A stretch of DNA of 64,000 bases from positions 372,001 through 436,000 of the forward strand of contig NZ_CABHMS010000001.1 in the NCBI RefSeq assembly GCF_902167635.1. The letters are read 5' to 3'. The position numbers were made by a program, and so were the translations under genes. The stretch is from Chitinophaga vietnamensis (GTDB lineage Bacteria > Bacteroidota > Bacteroidia > Chitinophagales > Chitinophagaceae). Of this stretch, positions 26,644 to 34,549 are shown one piece after another (position 1 is the first letter of the stretch; each line of letters opens with the position of its first letter). The notes beneath the pieces were generated by a model. The model was given only the letters and a program-made list of their open reading frames with translations. It had not been told where the DNA came from and ran no database searches.

Positions 26644-27939
26644 ATGAAACGATATATCCGACAATATTGCATCATCGCGGCGCTGGCGGTAACGGCCTGT
26701 AAAAAGGACTATCAGGATCCTTCCGGGCCCTCTACAGACCAAGCTTACAGCACGCCTGCCGCTATCACCAATGTGGCTGTAGGTTTGCAAGCCTGGTACA
26801 CCCGCGACAGAGTTGGCGTAGTGTACAACACCATTACGGCGGGCAGTCTTCTCAGCGGAGAAACCTATGTTACCAACCCTGGAAACACTGATGAGGCGCA
26901 GCTGGGCGCCGGCGGCAATGCCATTCTCAATAATAATGCGATCGTTACGCAGCTCTGGGCTGTTACCAACAAGATCGTATATGAATCGGAGCGTGTGTTA
27001 CGTGCCACGCCTAAAGTGATCACCGATAAAGCATATGCCAATGGCATCATTGGCTACACCTCTGTTTTCAAGGCGCTGGCACTCGGTACCCAGGCCGCTT
27101 TCTGGCAACAGGTGCCGGATACCATCGGCAAACCGGATACTACCGCCACAGTTGTGAAATTCATTCCTGCGCAGATGGGTTACAAACGTGCCGTGAATAC
27201 CGTTGATAATGCTTTGCAGCTTATTGGCAATAGCACAATCTCCACTGGCACCGGCCTGCCCAAAGGCGTGGATATCATGAATACGCTATATGCTCTGAAG
27301 GCCCGCTACGCCTTGTATGCAGGCGATTATGCCACTGCGCTGGCAGCCGCCAACCAGGTAGATCTCAAGGCAAGATCGGCATTCGTGTACAATGCGCTGA
27401 TCACCAATCCGATCTTTGCGCTCGTTACTGCTACTAATAATATTTACCAGGTAGTAGATTCATCCATGGGGCTTCCGCCGGCAATACAGCCCAACCTGGC
27501 CGACAAGCGCGTACCGTTTTATATCAGCCGTCCCGCTTCCGGTCCGCGTTTCAGCATTCGTGGATTTTTCTCTTCCAATCTCGATACCATCCCCGTATAT
27601 CTTCCCGGCGAGATCATGTTGATAAAAGCCGAATGCTATGCCCGTCAGGGTAATATTGCACAGGGCCTGGCCGAGCTGAATAACGTAGTTACCAAGACCG
27701 CCGGCAGCGATGCTTTTGGCGTAGGCGCCGGCCTCCCGCCGGAAGTGGCCACCACACAGGATCAGCTGCTGACGCTCATCTACAAGCATCGCCGCATTGA
27801 GCTGTTCATGGGCGGACAGGAGATCGAAGATCAACGCCGCTTTAACCGCCCCGTGAGTGAACGCAAACGGAATTATTTCCCATACCCATTCGTGGAAAGA
27901 AACGACAACCCCAATACACCTCAGGACCCTAGCTTTTAA
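26644..27939 (+). CDS. SusD/RagB-family surface glycan-binding lipoprotein
   Basis: A 431-residue lipoprotein (lipobox AVTACKK). It has the SusD TPR-like core and the family's C-terminal block GEIMLIKAECYARQGNIAQGLAELNNV... LIYKHRRIELFMGGQEIEDQRRFNRP. It is shorter than most SusD proteins (about 500-600 residues) and so has a compact glycan-binding insert. It forms the lid of the SusC transporter and is co-transcribed with it. Hairpin H2 lies directly downstream. Confidence 0.92.
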   Translation: MKRYIRQYCIIAALAVTACKKDYQDPSGPSTDQAYSTPAAITNVAVGLQAWYTRDRVGVVYNTITAGSLLSGETYVTNPGNTDEAQLGAGGNAILNNNAIVTQLWAVTNKIVYESERVLRATPKVITDKAYANGIIGYTSVFKALALGTQAAFWQQVPDTIGKPDTTATVVKFIPAQMGYKRAVNTVDNALQLIGNSTISTGTGLPKGVDIMNTLYALKARYALYAGDYATALAAANQVDLKARSAFVYNALITNPIFALVTATNNIYQVVDSSMGLPPAIQPNLADKRVPFYISRPASGPRFSIRGFFSSNLDTIPVYLPGEIMLIKAECYARQGNIAQGLAELNNVVTKTAGSDAFGVGAGLPPEVATTQDQLLTLIYKHRRIELFMGGQEIEDQRRFNRPVSERKRNYFPYPFVERNDNPNTPQDPSF

Positions 27940-27948
27940 GGGATTTGC

Positions 27949-28049
27949 GGATTTATTGATTTACGGATTTATTGATTTGATTGAAGCGAGAGATAATATT
28001 GCTCATCTCCGCTTCAATCAAATCAATAAATCCGTAAATCAATAAATCC
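27949..28049. repeat. Intergenic hairpin H2 (perfect 40-bp arms)
   Basis: The arms 27949-27988 and 28010-28049 are perfect inverted copies built of GGATTTATTGATTTAC-type units with GATTGAAGCG at the tip. The tip sequence matches that of hairpin H1 at 3822-4017. It is located after susD and probably acts as its terminator. Confidence 0.9.
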
Positions 28050-28082
28050 GAAAATGAAGCGGGCACCGTTTTTGTGGCCAGC

Positions 28083-29174
28083 ATGGCCATGTGGACTCAA
28101 TTACTCGAAAGAACAGACCATCTGCCCGATATCGTATGGAACCTCATGCTGGTGGGCGCTTCATTCATCACAGGATGGGTGATAAAATTATTGCTATCTT
28201 TTTTCCTTCGTTTGTCGGTGCGCTCGAAAGCCGAGTTTTCCTTGATGCGCAGTATCCTGCACCATGTGGGAAAGGCTTTCAACTACCTGCTGCCATTACT
28301 CGTACTGGATATGGCGCTTCCCTTGCTGCGCGTAAATCCCCGCTTTATGCCCACGCTGGAAAAAGGGACGGAAATAGCGCTGATATTGGCTTTCGCGGCA
28401 TTATTGGTGGGCGCTATGAAGGTGCTCGAAGATTATGTCTATCACACCTATGATCTCAAGAAATCCAATAATCTCAGGGAGAGAAAAATCCGCACTCAGT
28501 TACAGTTTGTACGCAAACTGGTGATAGGCCTGATCCTGATCATTACGGCCTGTATCATCCTGCTTAGTTTCGACAGTATGCGCAAGCTCGGAGCAGGCCT
28601 GCTCACCGGTGTAGGGGTGGGCGGTATTATCATCGGTTTTGCTGCACAGAAATCATTGGGAAACCTGCTGGCCGGCTTCCAGATTGCCTTTACACAGCCT
28701 ATCCGTATCGACGACGTGCTGGTGGTAGAAGGCGAATGGGGCCGTGTAGAAGAGATCACGCTCACTTATGTGGTGCTCAATATCTGGGATCAGCGCAAAC
28801 TCATCTTACCGATCAACTATTTCATTGAAAAGCCTTTCCAGAACTGGACGCGCACCGGATCGGAAATATTAGGCACCGCCTTTTTCTATCTCGACTATAC
28901 CATCCCTGTGGATAAATTGAGAGTGGAATATACGCGCCTGCTGGAAGCCTCGCCGCTGTGGGACCGCCGCGTAAATGTCCTGCAGGTTACCAACATCACC
29001 GAACGCACCGTGGAAGTGCGTACACTGATGAGCGCCGTAAACTCAGGACAGGCCTTCGATCTGCGCTGTTATATCCGCGAACAGATGCTGCTTTTTATCC
29101 GCGAAAATTATCCGCAATGCTTCCCCAGAACAAGAGCGATGTTGGAAGAGAAAGGAGAGGGAACAACTGATTAA
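28083..29174 (+). CDS. MscS-family mechanosensitive channel
   Basis: About 363 residues. N-terminal helices are followed by the pore helix and beta domain typical of MscS: LTGVGVGGIIIGFAAQKSLGNLLAGFQIAFTQPIRIDDVLVVEGEWGRVEEI, then ILPINYFIEKPFQNWTR. It opens under membrane tension to release osmolytes. ATG 28083 is chosen; GTG 28074 and ATG 28089 are alternatives in the same frame. It has no operon partner. Confidence 0.9.
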   Translation: MAMWTQLLERTDHLPDIVWNLMLVGASFITGWVIKLLLSFFLRLSVRSKAEFSLMRSILHHVGKAFNYLLPLLVLDMALPLLRVNPRFMPTLEKGTEIALILAFAALLVGAMKVLEDYVYHTYDLKKSNNLRERKIRTQLQFVRKLVIGLILIITACIILLSFDSMRKLGAGLLTGVGVGGIIIGFAAQKSLGNLLAGFQIAFTQPIRIDDVLVVEGEWGRVEEITLTYVVLNIWDQRKLILPINYFIEKPFQNWTRTGSEILGTAFFYLDYTIPVDKLRVEYTRLLEASPLWDRRVNVLQVTNITERTVEVRTLMSAVNSGQAFDLRCYIREQMLLFIRENYPQCFPRTRAMLEEKGEGTTD

Positions 29175-29218
29175 ATTAGGCTGGTTGCAAAGTATCTTTT
29201 GAAGAGACATCAGTTGCG

Positions 29219-29647
29219 TTAATCTTCCCTCATTTGGCAGATGAACATCGGAAGCTGGAAACGTACCGCTACTTTTTTACCGTTTTGCCTGCCTGGCTTC
29301 CAGCGGGGCATCTCATCCAGTATACGCAATACTACCTTGTCAAGTGATGTGTATGCTGCTTCTTTTTTACCGTGGATACCCTTTCCGATTACCATACCAT
29401 TTGTGTCAATCACAAATGTGACCATTACTTTGCTCTACATTGTTTCTTGCTCTTTAGGGTAGTACACACGTTTCGAGATGAACCGGGTTAATGCTTCATC
29501 TCCGCCGGGAAACTGTGGCGGCGTTTCTACAAATGTATACACGTACATTTTTAATGCAGGGTCGTAATCATCCTGATGTGCTTTCTGGGCAAGCGTTTTA
29601 AAGGAGAAGGCCAGGAAGAGGATAAATAGTGTGATGATCTTCTGCAT
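29219..29647 (-). pseudogene. TonB C-terminal-domain protein interrupted by an in-frame amber codon
   Basis: Reading from ATG 29647 gives a signal peptide (MQKIITLFILFLAFSFKTLAQ), then FVETPPQFPGGDEALTRFISKRVYYPKEQETM. The TAG at 29435-29437 interrupts it. The same frame then continues SKVMVTFVIDTNGMVIGKGIHG... MPRWKPGRQNGKKVAVRFQLP, the second half of a TonB C-terminal domain. Family members normally have about I-Q-G-K-V at this point, so one base change (CAG to TAG) explains the break. A truncated product or a sequencing error is possible. About 142 codons in all. Confidence 0.85.
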
Positions 29648-29782
29648 ACCGCTACAATGTGTATCATAAATATACATCTTTAATATACGTCTTTCCCAAA
29701 ATCTACCTTCGCAGAAGGGGCATTCATCCTGGCTTTTCAGCGATGAATGAATGCCCCGATTGTTTTCATTCATGTAAAAGTA

Positions 29783-30592
29783 TTAAGCAGTGATCAGCAG
29801 CTGGCCATTGGCAAGTATCTGCGCCCGTTGTGCGGCCATCGAAGGACGGAGGCCCCAGGATAGTATGGTGATCAGTGAGAAGAATAGCGGCCAGAGAAGA
29901 TGCGCGAGGTTATCACCCATAAACGCATGGGAAGCGACCGCACCGGTGAAATCCAGGAAGATGCCGATGTAAGCCCATTCTTGCAGTCTTGGGAACCTCG
30001 GCAGCAGCAGCGCGATGGCGCCTGATATTTTCCAGCATCCCAATAAAGTAGTGAAGTAGAGCGGATAGCCAAGATGTGCCATGCCATCTACGGCGCCGGC
30101 TGCATGGAAGATGTCGGCCAGACCGCCACTCAGTAACACAAATTCAATGATCAGGGTAGCTGTCCAATAGCTGGCATTGCGGCCCTTGCTGGTGGCTACT
30201 TTCAGCGAAACGCCCGCTGGCAGGAAACGGCGGCTCTCCGGACGGGTGGCCCACGAAATAACAGTGAGCGCGGCAAATACCAACGGTCCTATCGCGGGTT
30301 GTGTATCGCCCATAGAGAGGTGAGAGATAGCTGCGCCGGTGTATAGAAAAATTGCGCCGGCATAAGCCCACTCTTTCACGCGGCCGAATTTCGGTATCAA
30401 CAGGGCAATCGCTGCCGGTATCTTCCAGATACCCATAATAACGGCAAAGTAGCGGGGATAATGCAGGTGTGCCATCACATCTCTCACAAAAGGAATATAT
30501 ACGAGGTCCCATTCCGCGCCCAGCGCCATTTCCCAGGCTACCAGTGCAGTAGCGATCCAATAAACGACGCGTTTGATGATAGTTGCTTTCAT
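29783..30592 (-). CDS. Tandem DoxX-like membrane protein
   Basis: About 269 residues forming two copies of a four-helix DoxX-like unit. Copy 1 has YFAVIMGIWKIPAAIALLIPKFGRVKEWAYAGAIFLYTGAAISHLSMGD. Copy 2 has YFTTLLGCWKISGAIALLLPRFPRLQEWAYIGIFLDFTGAVASHAFMGD. DoxX-like proteins are small membrane proteins linked with oxidative stress or redox function; the function here is unknown. The start at ATG 30592 drops nine leader residues. Its promoter carries the same 30-bp motif as the YciI-sigma operon next door, so it is probably an ECF42 target. Confidence 0.85.
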   Translation of the reverse strand: MKATIIKRVVYWIATALVAWEMALGAEWDLVYIPFVRDVMAHLHYPRYFAVIMGIWKIPAAIALLIPKFGRVKEWAYAGAIFLYTGAAISHLSMGDTQPAIGPLVFAALTVISWATRPESRRFLPAGVSLKVATSKGRNASYWTATLIIEFVLLSGGLADIFHAAGAVDGMAHLGYPLYFTTLLGCWKISGAIALLLPRFPRLQEWAYIGIFLDFTGAVASHAFMGDNLAHLLWPLFFSLITILSWGLRPSMAAQRAQILANGQLLITA

Positions 30593-30631
30593 ATAACAGT
30601 TTTTATTGTAGATGATCATTGTTTACATCAC

Positions 30632-30661
30632 AATAAGAACCAGGAAAGACAAAATTGGACA
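30632..30661 (-). promoter_or_regulatory. Predicted ECF42-dependent promoter of the DoxX gene
   Basis: On the minus strand TGTCCA is followed after 13 nt by TGGTTC and TTATT. The same layout, TGTCCA-N13-CGGTAC-TTATT, lies upstream of the YciI gene at 32355-32384. Surrounding AAATTTT and GCAnC bases match too. ECF42 promoters in actinobacteria have a TGTCGA -35 element, so the motif is credible. Confidence 0.6.
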
Positions 30662-30679
30662 GTTGCCGGAAAATTTTTT

Positions 30680-31909
30680 TTAAGAGAACTGATCCAGCTT
30701 TTCGCGGATGCTCTGTTTCTCCGCCTGTGTTTTGGCGAGCGCATAGGCCTGCTCGAAATGTGCCCTGGCTTTTTGCGGATCTGTATGCTGATAGAGTGTT
30801 CCCAATAACAGGAAATAGAAATGATTATTATGTAGTTGTAGCTCCTCGGCTGCTGCCAGTGCGGCTTCCGGACCAACTGCCTTGTACAGTGCAAAGGCCC
30901 TGTTGAGCGCCACGCTTGGTGAATAATTGATGAGCATCAGCTGATCATACAAGGAGAGGATGCTTTTCCACTTCTCTGCCGTATCTTCTTTGATGCAATG
31001 CCAGAAGGCGATCTTGGCTTCGAGATGATAGGAGCTGAGCTCTTCACCCTGGGCAGACAGCGCCAGGAAATGATTGCCTTGCTGTATCAGTGCGGTATCC
31101 CAGAGATGTTCATCCTGCTGGTCGTAGAGCACCATTGCGCTTTCACCGGAGGCGCGGGCATTGAACCGTGATGCATGGAAACACATGAGCGCGATGAGCG
31201 CATTGGTTTTAGGAAGATTGGTTTTGTCGTATTGCGTGAGCATCAGGCCGAGGCGGAGCGCCTCCAGGCAAAGGTCCTGGCGCAGTATCTCGTTTTGCGT
31301 TTTGGAATAATACCCTTCGCTGAAAAGCAGGTAGATGATGAGCAGCACGTTGTCGAGCCGTTTGCTGATCTCGTTCTCCGGCGGCAATTCCATCTTCACA
31401 TTTTCCGCACGCAGTTTTTCTTTCGCGCGGAAAAGTCTTTTGTTGATCGTCTCTTTGTTGGAGAGAAAGGCCTCTGCAATTTCGTCGATGCCAAAGCCGC
31501 AAAGGATGCGCAAGGCCAGGCCTATCTGCGCCTCGCTGGCGATAGATGGCGTGCAGATGGCGAAAAGCATTTGCAGCTGGCTGTCTTTGATATGCTGTGG
31601 CGTGAAATCGAAATCGGCCGCCGCTTCAGTTTTCTCCTGGCCGGTTGCCAATGCGGGCGTTACTTTCTGCTCGAATATTTTATTTCTTTTGAAATGGTAC
31701 AAGGTTTTTTGTTTGGCTACGGTGTACAGCCAGGCAGCGGGATTGGCCGGAACGCCTTTGATACCCCATGTTTCCGCCGCCAGCAGAAATGTTTCGCTGA
31801 CAATATCCTCTGCGATCTCGATATGTTGCAGCCCGAACAGCTTACTGATCACGGCCACCATTTTGGAAAACTCCTGTTGGAAGAGTTGTTTCAATGATAC
31901 TTGTTCCAT
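30680..31909 (-). CDS. ECF42-type RNA polymerase sigma factor with C-terminal TPR extension
   Basis: 409 residues from ATG 31909. A sigma region 2 (FGLQHIEIAEDIVSETFLLAAETWGIKGVPANPAAWLYTVAKQKTLYHFKR) and region 4 (GFGIDEIAEAFLSNKETINKRLFRAKEKL) are followed by an about 220-residue helical domain (NVLLIIYLLFSEGYYSK... SPSVALNRAFALYKAVGPEAALAAAEEL). That extension defines the ECF42 group, in which it replaces an anti-sigma factor and is needed for activity. The gene lies 65 bp after a DGPF/YciI gene, the group's standard neighbour. A TTG at 31918 is an unlikely alternative start. Confidence 0.92.
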   Translation of the reverse strand: MEQVSLKQLFQQEFSKMVAVISKLFGLQHIEIAEDIVSETFLLAAETWGIKGVPANPAAWLYTVAKQKTLYHFKRNKIFEQKVTPALATGQEKTEAAADFDFTPQHIKDSQLQMLFAICTPSIASEAQIGLALRILCGFGIDEIAEAFLSNKETINKRLFRAKEKLRAENVKMELPPENEISKRLDNVLLIIYLLFSEGYYSKTQNEILRQDLCLEALRLGLMLTQYDKTNLPKTNALIALMCFHASRFNARASGESAMVLYDQQDEHLWDTALIQQGNHFLALSAQGEELSSYHLEAKIAFWHCIKEDTAEKWKSILSLYDQLMLINYSPSVALNRAFALYKAVGPEAALAAAEELQLHNNHFYFLLLGTLYQHTDPQKARAHFEQAYALAKTQAEKQSIREKLDQFS

Positions 31910-31974
31910 ATAGCGCAAACAGGTCCTGCCTTTGCGGATGCAGCAGCAGGACCAGCATTTTTTGTTGATTGATA

Positions 31975-32319
31975 TTATCCGATGATGGGACGGATCTCTA
32001 CGCTGCCATTGGCATCCAGCGCAGGGCAGCCATGGGCCAGCGTGGTGGCCTCGTCAATGTTTTCGGCCCTCACCACGAGGAAGCTGCCCAGCTGCTCGCG
32101 TATCTCTACGAAAGGACCGTCGGTGATCACGCCGCCTGCACGCAATACCTTGCCTTCAAATGCCAGTCGGCTGCCGGTTTTCACGAGCTTGTCCTGTGCC
32201 GCGATACTGCCTACCCAATCCTGCCACTTCTGCTTCAGCGCCTGCATTTCATTGGGAGATGCCTTGCTGTAATCGTAATCCGGTTGTCTGAATAATAACA
32301 TAAATTCTTTCATGGTCAT
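31975..32319 (-). CDS. DGPF/YciI-family protein linked to ECF42
   Basis: A 114-residue single-domain protein with the family motif GGVITDGPFVEIREQLGSFLVV (DGPF) and the C-terminal block NIDEATTLAHGCPAL. YciI-like proteins have a ferredoxin-like fold. DGPF proteins accompany ECF42 sigma factors and are often their targets. The gene is first in an operon with the sigma factor. An alternative start is ATG 32313, two codons later. Confidence 0.92.
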   Translation of the reverse strand: MTMKEFMLLFRQPDYDYSKASPNEMQALKQKWQDWVGSIAAQDKLVKTGSRLAFEGKVLRAGGVITDGPFVEIREQLGSFLVVRAENIDEATTLAHGCPALDANGSVEIRPIIG

Positions 32320-32354
32320 TCATTTTTGTTGTTGTCAATGAGATGTTTCACTGT

Positions 32355-32384
32355 AATAAGTACCGGACTTTATCAAATTGGACA
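32355..32384 (-). promoter_or_regulatory. Predicted ECF42-dependent promoter of the YciI-sigma operon
   Basis: On the minus strand TGTCCA-N13-CGGTAC-TTATT, 35 bp upstream of the YciI start. It shares spacing and most bases with the site at 30632-30661. This implies autoregulation of the sigma operon and control of the DoxX gene. Confidence 0.62.
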
Positions 32385-32455
32385 GCTGCTTCAAAATTTT
32401 TTTTCTCTTTTCCTGACCGCAATATCGGATTATTCGGGATATCCTGTAAAACCGC

Positions 32456-33148
32456 TTACAGAAAAGCGGCTAACGCAACGTTAAACTCCTCCGGCCGTTC
32501 CATCATCGGCGCATGGCCGCATTGCGGCAACATTACCAGGCTCGCATCCGGAAGCAGCTCCGCAAATTCGTGCGCTACTTCCGGCGGCGAGATCTTGTCA
32601 TCTTCTCCCCATATCAACAATGTTTTTACCGGTATCTCCGGCAGCAGTTTTCCTACATGATTACGTTGCGCCGATTTCGCCATACGCACTACGCTGTAAC
32701 ATTTGCGTGCGTCGGTGGTGATGCTGAAAACCTCTGCCACCAAGGATGCTGTGGCCACGGCGGGATCATAGAAGGTATAGGCGACCCTTTCTTTGATATA
32801 GGCATAGTTGCCACGTTTGGGATAACTGCCCATACTGGTGTTTTCGTAGAGACCGGAACTGCCGCTCAGCACCAGGCGCCTCACCTGCGCCGGATGCCGG
32901 TGCGCATACAATATGGCCACGTGGCCGCCGAGTGAATTGCCCACCAGCACTATATCCCGCAGCTGATGTTGCTGTATATAATTTTCAAGGAAACGTACCA
33001 GGTAATCAAGATTGTCTTCTTTGTGCTGATCGAATAAGGGCAATGGCGGAATATGGATCTCATAGTCTGACTGAAAATGCGATGTTACTCCTTTCCAGTT
33101 ACTGAGGCCTCCGAAAAGGCCGTGGAGCAAGATCATGTTTGGCTTCAT
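32456..33148 (-). CDS. Alpha/beta hydrolase (MhpC-like)
   Basis: A 230-residue alpha/beta hydrolase starting MKPNMILLHGLFGGLSNW. The nucleophile elbow is LVGNSLGGHVA (Ser), the acid is probably the Asp in LLIWGEDDKISPP, and the His is in PQCGHAPMMERPEEFN. Substrate is unknown; esters or C-C bonds are typical for the group. It is transcribed away from the sigma operon and next to a Crp/Fnr regulator on the same strand. Confidence 0.85.
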   Translation of the reverse strand: MKPNMILLHGLFGGLSNWKGVTSHFQSDYEIHIPPLPLFDQHKEDNLDYLVRFLENYIQQHQLRDIVLVGNSLGGHVAILYAHRHPAQVRRLVLSGSSGLYENTSMGSYPKRGNYAYIKERVAYTFYDPAVATASLVAEVFSITTDARKCYSVVRMAKSAQRNHVGKLLPEIPVKTLLIWGEDDKISPPEVAHEFAELLPDASLVMLPQCGHAPMMERPEEFNVALAAFL

Positions 33149-33197
33149 ATCGTTTTTGACGCAAAGCTATTGGCTCCGTCTTGCACGGGCCGTGATC

Positions 33198-33806
33198 TCA
33201 GTCACAATAATTACGGTTGCGGTCCAGCAGGTATAAACGCGCTCTGCTCAAGGCTTCGCGGCTGGTATACAGATATCGCGCGATGTTGGTGAGTGATATT
33301 TTTTGAATGATGGCCGGGCGCTGCTCCAGCAAAAACTTATAGCGTTGTAAAGGACTTTTCAGAGAGAGGATATACTGATGTTCCGCCATTTGTTCCAGCA
33401 GCTCCTGGTAAAGTTGCAGGTTCATGTGGAAGAGATTGGTGTGCAGCGAGTATAAAGGTTGCAGTTTTTTGATGTTGATACGCAGTACGGCGGCGTCTTC
33501 CATCGCGATGATGCTCACGGCGCTCGGCGCTTTTTTATGATAGCTTTCGCAGTTGGCAAGGAAATCGTCCGGGAAGCCGAACTTCACGATCTTTTCATTG
33601 CCTTCTTCATCCAGTATCGCGAATTTGAACAGGCCAGACAACACAAAGGCGCTGTAGCGGGCCACTTTGCCGTAGCGCAGAAAGGCGTCGCCTTTCCTGA
33701 TATGTTTCACAGTGGCGAAAGTGTCGAGTAATTGCCATTCTTCCGGTGTTATCACCGGATATTTTTTCATGAGGCGGTGGTACCAGTCCGGCAATGCAGG
33801 TGTCAT
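33198..33806 (-). CDS. Crp/Fnr-family transcriptional regulator
   Basis: 202 residues: an N-terminal cyclic-nucleotide-binding-like beta-roll (residues about 20-115, KHIRKGDAFLRYGKVARYSAFVLSGLFKFAILDEEGNEKIVKFGFPDDFLA) and a C-terminal HTH (KISLTNIARYLYTSREALSRARLYLLDR). No Fnr-type cysteine cluster is present, so it is not an oxygen sensor of that sort. It is divergent from the TetR gene at 33891 and may share its 84-bp promoter region. Confidence 0.88.
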   Translation of the reverse strand: MTPALPDWYHRLMKKYPVITPEEWQLLDTFATVKHIRKGDAFLRYGKVARYSAFVLSGLFKFAILDEEGNEKIVKFGFPDDFLANCESYHKKAPSAVSIIAMEDAAVLRINIKKLQPLYSLHTNLFHMNLQLYQELLEQMAEHQYILSLKSPLQRYKFLLEQRPAIIQKISLTNIARYLYTSREALSRARLYLLDRNRNYCD

Positions 33807-33855
33807 GAAGAAATTTTTTTCGAAGATAGGATAATTTATATTTTTTTGAAATTAG

Positions 33856-33869
33856 ATAGAGTTCTCTAT
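33856..33869. promoter_or_regulatory. TetR operator site 1 (autoregulatory)
   Basis: ATAGAG TT CTCTAT, perfect 6-bp arms, 21 bp before the TetR start. The same palindrome stands before the hydrolase (34475) and the MFS gene (35488). Confidence 0.72.
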
Positions 33870-33890
33870 TTTTGTAAAAAATAATCACGT

Positions 33891-34454
33891 ATGCCAGGAA
33901 AAATGAAAGTGCGGGACAGGATCATGCATGTGGCGGCTGACCTGTTCTACCGGCAGGGATATCATCAAACCGGTATTAACCAGATCATCGCGGAAGCAGA
34001 CATCGCGATCGGGTCTTTGTACAATCACTTTCCTTCCAAAAATGATCTGCTGATGGCTTATCTCGAACGGAAGGAAGCCGAGTTCTTCGAGGAGCTGGCG
34101 GCATTCAGCGCCAGCGCCGACTCTCCGCGGGAGCGTATTTTGCGCTATGTGGATTTCCGTATCGACCAGCAAAAGAAATTCAACTTTAATGGTTGCCCCT
34201 TTACGAATATTATTTCGGAAGTAGGTACGCATGATCCGGAGCTGAGGAAGGTGGTGGAAGAAAACAAGAAACGACACTATAGCTGGCTGCTGCCGCTCTT
34301 CAAGCAGGCGAAATGCGAAGACTTATGGGACAAGAAACTGCTGGCCGAGAGTTTTTTCCTGATGACAGAAGGCGCCAATGTTAATTCCACCGTTACCCGC
34401 AGTGTGCAGCCTTTGGAGCAGATCAAAAAATTCATCAAGAAAGTGGTCAGCTAA
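33891..34454 (+). CDS. TetR/AcrR-family repressor
   Basis: 187 residues. The N-terminal HTH is MKVRDRIMHVAADLFYRQGYHQTGINQIIAEADIAIGSLYNHFPSKNDLLMAYLE, the classic TetR signature. The C-terminal ligand domain carries NGCPFTNIISEVGTHDPELRK, found in the YxaF/LmrA-like subgroup. It heads a locus with a hydrolase and an MFS exporter, each with a matching operator. It therefore probably represses all three and responds to a compound handled by them. Confidence 0.92.
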   Translation: MPGKMKVRDRIMHVAADLFYRQGYHQTGINQIIAEADIAIGSLYNHFPSKNDLLMAYLERKEAEFFEELAAFSASADSPRERILRYVDFRIDQQKKFNFNGCPFTNIISEVGTHDPELRKVVEENKKRHYSWLLPLFKQAKCEDLWDKKLLAESFFLMTEGANVNSTVTRSVQPLEQIKKFIKKVVS

Positions 34455-34474
34455 ATTTTTTTAAATTAAAAGAA

Positions 34475-34488
34475 ATAGAGTTATCTAT
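34475..34488. promoter_or_regulatory. TetR operator site 2
   Basis: ATAGAG TT ATCTAT: one mismatch from the perfect palindrome. It lies between tetR and the hydrolase, 62 bp before the hydrolase ATG. Confidence 0.65.
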
Positions 34489-34549
34489 CTATTTCCTGCG
34501 AAGCTGCTATACTAGCGGCATGGGAAGCCATTGCATTAAATTTTCAGCT

